A program made the position numbers and the translations under genes. Source: Azospirillum sp. TSH100 (lineage in GTDB: Bacteria; Pseudomonadota; Alphaproteobacteria; Azospirillales; Azospirillaceae). Taken from it: DNA of 64,000 nucleotides. The stretch covers positions 1,330,001 to 1,394,000 of the forward strand of contig NZ_CP039634.1 of the NCBI RefSeq assembly GCF_004923295.1, written 5' to 3'. The notes beneath the pieces are model-generated. The model made no database searches, was not told the origin of the DNA, and saw only the letters and a program-made list of their open reading frames with translations. Positions 57,404 to 64,000 of the stretch are shown here, one piece after another (within the stretch, counting starts at the first letter, position 1; each line of letters begins with the position of its first letter).

Positions 57404-58897
57404 ATGCCACGGCCGCCCAGCCTGCCGACCGTCTTGCCCGATCGCCTGCCGCGTTCCGCCCGTTCGCCGCGCGGGCTTATTGCCCATGGCCTGGGCATGG
57501 TTCTGCTGGCGCTGGTGTTGCTGGGCTTCGGCGCGGCCGGGATGATGGCCGGAACGGCGGCGGCGCAGGCCACGGCGGCCCTGCCGTCGGCGCCGCCGCG
57601 CACGGCGGTGGTCGACGCGCGGCTTGGCATCCACCCGGACAAGACCCGTTTCGTGCTGGAACTGAGCGATCCGGTGTCCTTCACCGTCTCGGTTGCCGCC
57701 GATCCCTATCGCGTGATCGTCGATCTGCCCGACCTGATCTGGCCCGGCGGCTCTCTGCCGGTGGAGGGCAAGGGGGTGGTCGCGCGCTACCACCATGCCG
57801 GGGGGCCGCGCGGCACGCGGCTGACCTTCGAGACGGTCGGCCCGGCCCGGCTGCGCGAGGGCTACATGATCTCGCCGCGCGACGGCCACCAGCCGCGCCT
57901 CGTCCTCGATCTGGAAAAGACCACCGCGGCGGAATTCCGGCAGATTGCCGCCGGGAAGGACGCGAAGGAAGTTGGCGCCAAAGGTGCGCTGACGATGTCG
58001 TCCATCGTCTCGTCGGCGATGGCGGTTCCGCCGCCTGTTCCGGCGCCGCAGCCTTCTCCGTCCGCCGTCGAAGCCAACGGCACCGTCACGGCTCCGCCGC
58101 CCTTCGTGCCGCTGCCGCCGCTCCCGCCGGCCCAGCTGATCCCGGCCGCTCTGCCCGCCGCTCCGCCGGCGCCGGAGAACAAGCCGCCGACGGTGGCGGA
58201 AAAGCCGCTGATCGTGCTCGACCCCGGCCATGGCGGGCAGGACCCCGGCGCCATCGGCGTCGGCGGCATCTATGAGAAGGACATCACGCTCGCCACCGCC
58301 AAGGAGGTGAAGCGCCAGCTGGAGGCGACCGGCCGCTACCGGGTGAAGCTGACCCGCGACAGCGACGTTTTCATCCGCCTGCGCGACCGCGTCGCCATCG
58401 GGCGCGAGGCGGGTGCCGACCTGTTCATCTCGCTGCATGCCGACAGCATCAGCAGCGGCGACACACGCGGCCTGTCGATCTACACCCTGTCCGACAAGGC
58501 GTCCGACCGCGAGGCGGAGATGCTGGCCGCCAAGGAGAACCGGGCCGACGCGCTGGTCGGGCTCGACCTGTCTGGCGAGAACCAGCTGGTCGCCAACATC
58601 CTGATCGATCTGGCTCAGCGCGACACGATGAACCATTCCAAGCGCTTCGCGACGCTGGCTTTGCAATCGCTGGGGCGCGACGTGCCGCTGATCGCCAACC
58701 GGCCGCACCGTCAGGCCGGCTTCGCCGTGCTGACCGCGCCCGACGTTCCGTCGGCGCTGATCGAGATGGGGTACCTGTCGAACCGGCAGGATGTCGGTTT
58801 GTTGACCTCCGGCAGCCATCGCGAGCGGTTGGGCAAGGCGCTGGCCCGCACCATCGACAGCTATTTCCGCTGGCTGCACGGATCGCAGCGCAGCTGA
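57404..58897 (+). CDS. amiC: N-acetylmuramoyl-L-alanine amidase with AMIN domain
   Basis: The 497-residue exported amidase cuts the amide bond between MurNAc and the stem peptide, mainly at division sites. A hydrophobic export segment (about 27-48) leads to an AMIN domain (about 60-165) that targets the septum, then a proline/alanine linker (about 200-265) and an Amidase_3 domain (about 270-490). Zinc ligands lie in DPGHGGQDPG, YEKDITLA and SLHAD, with the catalytic Glu in ALIEMGYLSN. GAGGAG precedes ATG 57404. It is followed by penicillin-binding protein 1A after 219 bases. Confidence 0.93.
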   Translation: MPRPPSLPTVLPDRLPRSARSPRGLIAHGLGMVLLALVLLGFGAAGMMAGTAAAQATAALPSAPPRTAVVDARLGIHPDKTRFVLELSDPVSFTVSVAADPYRVIVDLPDLIWPGGSLPVEGKGVVARYHHAGGPRGTRLTFETVGPARLREGYMISPRDGHQPRLVLDLEKTTAAEFRQIAAGKDAKEVGAKGALTMSSIVSSAMAVPPPVPAPQPSPSAVEANGTVTAPPPFVPLPPLPPAQLIPAALPAAPPAPENKPPTVAEKPLIVLDPGHGGQDPGAIGVGGIYEKDITLATAKEVKRQLEATGRYRVKLTRDSDVFIRLRDRVAIGREAGADLFISLHADSISSGDTRGLSIYTLSDKASDREAEMLAAKENRADALVGLDLSGENQLVANILIDLAQRDTMNHSKRFATLALQSLGRDVPLIANRPHRQAGFAVLTAPDVPSALIEMGYLSNRQDVGLLTSGSHRERLGKALARTIDSYFRWLHGSQRS

Positions 58898-59116
58898 GGC
58901 GTGGCATTGAAAGGGGGTGCGGTCTACCCCGTCTGTGCCGGCAATTTCTCGCACGCGCCCTCTGCGCGTCACATTTCCCTGACATGACGGGAACGGGGGC
59001 GGCGCTTCGCGGCGAGGCAGTGTAGGATGCGCCGCCCTGTCAGGCACGGCAGCGCTCCGCACCCTTGAAAATGCGGACTCCGGCCGCGCCCTTCGTCGTT
59101 TCTTGCGGGATTGGTC

Positions 59117-61654
59117 ATGCGCCTACTTCTGTCCTTGCTGATGGCTTTCGTGATGCTGGTTATTGCCGGCGCCGGGGGGCTGGTCTTCCTGTTCGAGCAT
59201 TACGACCACGACCTGCCCGACTACACCAAGCTGGCCAATTACGAGCCGCCGGTGACGACGCGCATTTATGCCGGCGACGGGCGCCTGATGGCGGAATTCG
59301 CGTCCGAGCGGCGCATCTTCGTGCCGATCGACGCCATGCCGCGCATGGTCATGAATGCCTTCATGGCGGCCGAGGACAAGAATTTCTACGGCCACCAGGG
59401 TGTCGATCCAATCGGCATCCTGCGCGCGATCCTGACCAACATCGAGAATTTCGGCCGCGAGCGCCGGCCGGTGGGCGCCAGCACGATCACGCAGCAGGTC
59501 GCCAAGAACATGCTGCTGACCAACGAGGTATCCTTCGCCCGCAAGATCAAGGAAGCGATCCTGGCGGTCCGCATCGAGCGGGCCTTCACCAAGGACCGCA
59601 TCATCGAGCTGTATCTGAACGAGATCTTCCTGGGCAACCGCTCCTACGGCGTGGCGGCGGCGGCGCTGAACTATTTCAACAAGGCGCTGGACGAGCTGAG
59701 CATCGAGGAGGTCGCCTTCCTGGCCGCCTTGCCGAAGGCGCCGTCCAACTACAACCCCGACCGCCAGCATGACGCCGCCGTCGCCCGCCGCAATTGGGTG
59801 ATCGGCCGCATGGCCGAGGACGGCTACATCACCCCTGAGGAGGCGAAGGCAGCGCAAGGACGGCCGCTGGTCACCCGCAAGCGCGACGAGCAGGAGGTGG
59901 TGACCTCCGAATATTTCTCCGAGGAGATCCGGCGCGAGCTGGTGAAGCTCTATGGCGAGCAGGCGCTGTATGAGGGCGGGCTGTCGGTCCGCGCCTCGAT
60001 GGACCCGGTGCTGCAGGCGACCGCAACCAAGGCGCTGCGCGACGGGCTGATCGCCTACGACCGCCGCCATGGCTGGCGTGGTCCGGTCGGGAAGATGGAG
60101 AATTTCGACAACTGGTCGAAGAAGCTGGCCGCCATGCCGCCTCCCGCCGGATCGGAAGGCTGGAAGCTGGCGGTGGTGCTGAAGGACGATCAGGCCGACG
60201 GGCTGGACATCGGGCTGGCCGACGGCAGCCGCGGCCGCATCCCGCTGTCCGAACTGCGCTGGGCCCGCGCCTCCAAGGACGGCGACGTCGCCGGCCCTGC
60301 GATCCGCAAGCCGTCCGACGTCGCCAAGCTGGGCGACATCCTGCTGGTCGAGGCGGTCAGCGGCCCGCCGGCCAAGGACGAGGACGAGAAGCCGGCCAAG
60401 AAGACCGACAAGTCCGCCGCCAAGGAATTGCCGCCGGGCAGCTACGGCCTGCGCCAGATCCCGCAGGTGCAGGGCGGTCTCGTGGCGCTCGACCCGCACA
60501 CCGGCCGCGTGCTGGCGATGGTCGGCGGCTTCTCCCCGGCGATGAGCGTGTTCAACCGGGCCACCCAGGCGCTGCGTCAACCCGGCTCGTCCTTCAAGCC
60601 ATTCGTCTACCTGACGGCGCTGAACCAGGGCTTCACCCCGTCGTCGCTGGTGATGGACGCGCCGTTTGAATACAGCCCGGGCGGCGGGCAGCCGGTCTGG
60701 CGGCCAGAGAACTACAGCCACGAGTTCTACGGCCCGACCCCGCTGCGCGTCGGTATCGAGAAGTCGCGCAACGTCATGACCGTCCGTCTCGCCCAGCAGA
60801 TCGGCATGGACAAGGTCAAGGCGCTGGTCGAGAAGTTCGGCATCGTCGACAACCTCCAGCCCTATCTGCCGATGTCGCTGGGCGCCGGCGAAACCACGGT
60901 GCTGCGGCTCGCCACCGCCTACGCCATGCTGGACAACGGCGGCAAGCGGGTGGTGCCGACCTTCATCGACCGGGTGCAGGACCGCACCGGCAAGACCGTT
61001 TTCCGCCACGACAACCGCTCGTGCGAGGGTTGCACCAACGTCAGCTGGAAGGACGGGATGGCCGTCCCCGCCGTTCCCGACACGCGCGAGCAGGTGAACG
61101 ACCCGCGTACCACCTACCAGATCGTCTCGATCCTGGAAGGCGTGGTGCAGCGCGGCACTGCGGCGGCGCTGAGGTCGCTGGGCAAGCCGCTGGCCGGCAA
61201 GACCGGCACCACCAACGACAGCCACGACGCCTGGTTCATGGGCTTCTCGCCCGATCTGGTGGTCGGCACCTACATCGGCTTCGACCAGCCGCGCTCGCTG
61301 GGCGGTCATGAGACCGGCGGTTCCGCCGCCGTCCCGGTGTTCAAGGAGGTCATGCAGGTGGCGCTGAAGGACAAGCCGGCGACGCCGTTCCGCGTGCCGC
61401 CCGGCCTGCGCCTCGTCCGCGTCAACCCGGCAAACGGCCAGTTGGCCCAGCCCGGCGACAACCGCGCCATCTGGGAGGCTTTCCTGCCGGGCACCGAGCC
61501 GAACCCCGACCAGCCGCAGGTGGTGCTGGACGGGTCATCCCAGGCGTCCGGCGCCCTGGTGGGCGATCCGAACGCCGCCGGCTTCGGCACGCCACAGCCG
61601 GGCGTCCCCACTGCGCCGGCCGCGGCAACGCTGGGAACCGGCGGGCTGTACTGA
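59117..61654 (+). CDS. mrcA: penicillin-binding protein 1A
   Basis: The 845-residue bifunctional murein synthase has a signal-anchor helix (about 3-25), a GT51 transglycosylase (about 50-230; catalytic Glu in AAEDKNFYGHQGVD, then GASTITQQVAKNMLL), an OB-like insertion (about 310-450) and a transpeptidase (about 460-760). The Ser nucleophile is in QPGSSFKPF, the SxN motif in EKSRNVM and the KTG motif in AGKTGTTND. The start is ATG 59117 or the TTG six bases upstream. The C-terminal 80 residues are proline-rich. Confidence 0.95.
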   Translation: MRLLLSLLMAFVMLVIAGAGGLVFLFEHYDHDLPDYTKLANYEPPVTTRIYAGDGRLMAEFASERRIFVPIDAMPRMVMNAFMAAEDKNFYGHQGVDPIGILRAILTNIENFGRERRPVGASTITQQVAKNMLLTNEVSFARKIKEAILAVRIERAFTKDRIIELYLNEIFLGNRSYGVAAAALNYFNKALDELSIEEVAFLAALPKAPSNYNPDRQHDAAVARRNWVIGRMAEDGYITPEEAKAAQGRPLVTRKRDEQEVVTSEYFSEEIRRELVKLYGEQALYEGGLSVRASMDPVLQATATKALRDGLIAYDRRHGWRGPVGKMENFDNWSKKLAAMPPPAGSEGWKLAVVLKDDQADGLDIGLADGSRGRIPLSELRWARASKDGDVAGPAIRKPSDVAKLGDILLVEAVSGPPAKDEDEKPAKKTDKSAAKELPPGSYGLRQIPQVQGGLVALDPHTGRVLAMVGGFSPAMSVFNRATQALRQPGSSFKPFVYLTALNQGFTPSSLVMDAPFEYSPGGGQPVWRPENYSHEFYGPTPLRVGIEKSRNVMTVRLAQQIGMDKVKALVEKFGIVDNLQPYLPMSLGAGETTVLRLATAYAMLDNGGKRVVPTFIDRVQDRTGKTVFRHDNRSCEGCTNVSWKDGMAVPAVPDTREQVNDPRTTYQIVSILEGVVQRGTAAALRSLGKPLAGKTGTTNDSHDAWFMGFSPDLVVGTYIGFDQPRSLGGHETGGSAAVPVFKEVMQVALKDKPATPFRVPPGLRLVRVNPANGQLAQPGDNRAIWEAFLPGTEPNPDQPQVVLDGSSQASGALVGDPNAAGFGTPQPGVPTAPAAATLGTGGLY

Positions 61655-61673
61655 GCCTTCTGAGCCGAACGAG

Positions 61674-61705
61674 AAAGGGGCGCCCACTGCGGGCGCCCCT
61701 TTTTC
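61674..61705. terminator. terminator after mrcA, bidirectional
   Basis: AAAGGGGCGCCC and GGGCGCCCCTTT pair over 12 positions with an ACTGC loop, followed by TTTT. The A-run in front lets it also serve the opposing gene ending at 61735. Confidence 0.88.
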
Positions 61706-61734
61706 CGTTCATCGCAATGATCGCATCGCGGCGT

Positions 61735-62799
61735 TCAGTGCGTCGTATTCCCCGCCCCCGTCAACGAGGCCATCGCATCGACCGGGCAGTTGCCGAGCGG
61801 GCGCAGGTCCGCTTCCAGTGCCGCGAACATTGCGCGTACGCCGTCCTCGTTGACGTGCAGGGCGTCCATGAACAGCTCGTCCTTGTCCACGGCGCGGCGG
61901 GCGTCGATCACGGTGGCGCCGGCGGGCAGGCGGGCCTTCAATTCGGCGAAGAAGGCGTCGAAATTCTTCAGCTTGCCGGCATAGGTCGGGAAATAGGGGG
62001 TGATGACCACCGCCACCCGGGTGCCCTGGGCCTGGGCGCTGCGGACGATGTGCTCCAGCGCCTGCCAGTTCGCATCGTCGGCGGTCATCATCTCCTCATG
62101 CGCTGCGGCAAGCTGGGCCTTCAGCGGATCGGGGATGGCGCCCACCAGCGTGCGGTCACCGGCAGGTTTCAGCAACCCGGCGACCAGCCGCATGGTCTGA
62201 TTGTTGTTGAAGGTCATCAGGTTGAAGGCATGGTTGGCCATCCACAGTTCGTGGTTTTCCTGACGGACGAAGGCGTCGATCCGCGGCGAGTAGTAGGCCA
62301 GCAGCGGCAGGTCGGCCAGATCATGGGGGTTGTCGACCACGCCGGTCGGCTCCAGCACCAGCAGGCGCGGGGCGCCGTGCCGCTCGACGTAATCGTCCCA
62401 CAGCAGAGCCGACAGGACGGTCGGCGCCCCGCCCATGCCGAGGTTCAGCGCCCGGCCGCAGGTCATGTCCTGAAGCGCGGACACCGGGAAGTGGTTGTCC
62501 GCCCGCGAATTGCCGAGCACCAGCACGTCGGCGGGACCGCTGGCTACGGTAGCAGCCGGGCCTTTGGCTTGGCGGGCCTCCGTCGTCAGGGCTGCCTTCA
62601 CCAGCAGGGCGCTCGGCTGTTCTTCCTGCTTGGCTGGCGGCTTGACGGCCGGCTGGGCCTCCGGCTCGAAGGGGCGGTAGACCGTCATGAAGCGGTCGCT
62701 GGAACGCAGCAGCAGGTCGCCCAGCGCCGAGGCCAGGACCCGGTCCATCGCCGTGACGGTGGCGAGGATCAGCGCGATGCAAGCCAGAAGGCGGTACAT
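61735..62799 (-). CDS. SGNH-hydrolase-like protein paired with MBOAT (AlgJ/AlgX-like)
   Basis: The 354-residue protein has an N-terminal signal-anchor helix (about 4-22), a short low-complexity linker (43-90) and an SGNH-type domain. The serine is S98 in LVLGNSRADNHF, and the C-terminal D-x-x-H is in MDALHVNEDG. Such proteins work with AlgI/DltB-type acyltransferases to move acyl groups on to exported polysaccharide or cell-wall polymers. It is 18 bases after the MBOAT gene. The polymer is unknown. Confidence 0.78.
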   Translation of the reverse strand: MYRLLACIALILATVTAMDRVLASALGDLLLRSSDRFMTVYRPFEPEAQPAVKPPAKQEEQPSALLVKAALTTEARQAKGPAATVASGPADVLVLGNSRADNHFPVSALQDMTCGRALNLGMGGAPTVLSALLWDDYVERHGAPRLLVLEPTGVVDNPHDLADLPLLAYYSPRIDAFVRQENHELWMANHAFNLMTFNNNQTMRLVAGLLKPAGDRTLVGAIPDPLKAQLAAAHEEMMTADDANWQALEHIVRSAQAQGTRVAVVITPYFPTYAGKLKNFDAFFAELKARLPAGATVIDARRAVDKDELFMDALHVNEDGVRAMFAALEADLRPLGNCPVDAMASLTGAGNTTH

Positions 62800-62817
62800 G
62801 GGACACTCTCCGTCCGG

Positions 62818-64000
62818 TCAGAACTGGAAGTAGATGAAGGCGTGGTTGGCGAAGCTGCCGAACAGCAGCATCACCAGGATCAGGGCCGAGCAGGCCATCG
62901 AGCGGGCCACCACATTGGTCCCGGCATAGCGGCGGCCGGCGCCGCGCTCGACCATCGCATCGACCAGCAGCACGATCAGCCCGGTGACGGCGACGCGGAT
63001 CAGCGAACTGGCCTGGAGATTGCCCTGCTGAAGGCCGAAGTCGCCGTGGGCGATGATGCCCAGGATGGTCCAGACGGTTTGCAGGTTGTCGGCGCGGAAG
63101 GGCAGCCAGGTCAGCGTCACCACGGCGAAGACCAGCCCGATCATCACCAGCCGGCCGGCGGCCAGCACCGGCCCGCTGAGCCGCACCGGGCTGAGGGCGG
63201 CCAGCCGGCGCATGCCGTCCTCCACCAGCATCAGGCCGCCATGCATCGCGCCCCACAGGACGAAGGTCCAGTTGGCGCCGTGCCACAGGCCGGAGACCAG
63301 CATGGTGATGACGACGTTGCGGATGCGCAGCCAGCGCGTGCGGCTGCCGCCCATTGGCACATAGAGATAGTCGCGGAACCAGGTCGACAGCGAGATGTGC
63401 CAGCGCCGCCAGAAATCGCGCATGCCGGTGGCGAAATAGGGCCGGGCAAAATTCTCGCACATGGTGTAGCCGAAGATCTGCGCCAGCCCGATGGCGATCA
63501 GCGAATAGCCGGCGAAGTCGCCGTAGATCTGCAGGGAGAAGCAGAACAGCCCGATCACATGCTGGAGCGCATTGAAGAACTCCGGCTGGTGGAAGCGGGC
63601 GTCGACCACCACGGCGGCGTTGTCGGCCAGCCCGATCTTCAGGAAATAACCCCAGATCACCTTTTCCAGACCGGCGAAGCGCTCCTCGAACGGTATGTCG
63701 CGCGGGCGCTGCTGGATTTGCGGCAGCAGGTCGCGCGCCCGGACGATAGGGCCGGCCACCAGCTGCGGGAAGAAGGCGACGAAGGTGGCATAGCGCATCA
63801 GCGAGCGCTCCGGCTCCTTCACCTCGCCGGTGTAGAGGTCGATGCCGTAGCTGAGATTCTGGAAGGTGTAGAAGGAGATGCCGACCGGCAGCAGGATGTC
63901 GAGCGTGCGACGCCCGATCTCCACCCCCAGCGAGGCCAGCGCGATCTCGGCGCTGTCGGCGAAGAAGTTGTAGTATTTGAAAAAGAACAGCATGCCCAGG
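62818..64000 (-). CDS. AlgI-type MBOAT acyltransferase, N-terminus cut by window edge
   Basis: The visible 394 codons are open to the edge with no start needed: LGMLFFFKYYNFF matches an internal position of AlgI, so about 80 residues are missing. Key motifs are PVGISFYTFQNLSY, FFPQLVAGPI, RPYFATGMRDFWRRWHISLSTWFRDYLYVP split over the fold, and WHGANWTFVLWG with the catalytic His. It is a membrane O-acyltransferase that likely transfers acetyl or other acyl groups to a polymer via the adjacent SGNH-like protein. Confidence 0.88.
   Translation of the reverse strand, partial: LGMLFFFKYYNFFADSAEIALASLGVEIGRRTLDILLPVGISFYTFQNLSYGIDLYTGEVKEPERSLMRYATFVAFFPQLVAGPIVRARDLLPQIQQRPRDIPFEERFAGLEKVIWGYFLKIGLADNAAVVVDARFHQPEFFNALQHVIGLFCFSLQIYGDFAGYSLIAIGLAQIFGYTMCENFARPYFATGMRDFWRRWHISLSTWFRDYLYVPMGGSRTRWLRIRNVVITMLVSGLWHGANWTFVLWGAMHGGLMLVEDGMRRLAALSPVRLSGPVLAAGRLVMIGLVFAVVTLTWLPFRADNLQTVWTILGIIAHGDFGLQQGNLQASSLIRVAVTGLIVLLVDAMVERGAGRRYAGTNVVARSMACSALILVMLLFGSFANHAFIYFQF

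Overview
The window looks like chromosomal DNA of a high-GC alphaproteobacterium, most likely an Azospirillum-like member of the Rhodospirillales. Reasons are the very GC-rich codon third positions, a single-cysteine L36 protein, an RNase E with an acidic insertion in its S1 domain, phosphatidylcholine synthase, a DUF2336 protein, and the gene order rpmH-rnpA-yidD-yidC-engB close to ffh-rpsP-rimM-trmD-rplS. The species assignment is inference; no database was searched.

Layout. 1-1269 is the tail of a ribosomal RNA operon: 3' part of 23S, 5S, an initiator tRNA-Met and a strong terminator. 1439-9855 holds a metallo-beta-lactamase-fold protein, tyrS, a DUF882 peptidase-like protein, radC, a cytochrome b561, a small unknown protein, an OmpR/EnvZ-type two-component system and a D-2-hydroxyacid dehydrogenase. 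9895-12999 continues a small catabolic cluster: an RraA/HMG-aldolase-type protein and two TctC-type solute-binding proteins, with no TctA/TctB membrane partners in view. 13664-18021 has rpmJ and the glycolate oxidase genes glcDEF. 18205-25050 has phosphatidylcholine synthase, a ZnT9-like cation transporter, DUF72, a large DUF2339 membrane protein and a hydroxyacid-oxoacid transhydrogenase. 25060-25583 is an AT-richer insert that encodes an orphan two-helix membrane protein between inverted REP-like palindromes. 25808-33544 has an acyl-CoA dehydrogenase, a lytic-transglycosylase-like protein, cobT, a membrane protein, dapE, dapD and a HAD pyrimidine nucleotidase.

33687-38254 is a run of four plus-strand genes (PAS-GAF-GGDEF, DUF2336, a secreted unknown and a J-domain-like protein) that faces a long pentapeptide-repeat protein. 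39963-49571 is the core translation and protein-targeting block: ffh, rpsP, rimM, trmD, rplS, rpmH, rnpA, yidD, yidC, engB, an antiporter and argB. 49591-52987 has a small unknown protein, a CorA/ZntB-type transporter, and thiC behind a TPP riboswitch. 53022-61654 has greB, rne, an AMIN-amidase and penicillin-binding protein 1A; rne and the amidase are divergent across a long leader region. The right edge (61735-64000) carries an SGNH-like protein and an AlgI-type MBOAT acyltransferase cut by the window end.

How it fits together. Much of the window is housekeeping: translation, SRP/YidC membrane insertion, RNA decay, cell wall, lysine/DAP, arginine, thiamine and cobalamin synthesis. Accessory signals are modest: the TctC/RraA/dehydrogenase cluster, the AT-rich insert with flanking palindromes, several perfect inverted repeats between genes, an initiator tRNA that reads one base short, and a J-domain-like protein of unknown role. 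I found no CRISPR array, prophage, insertion sequence or recognised defence system. No finding here is strong enough to call a new system; the most interesting leads are ranked in the findings.
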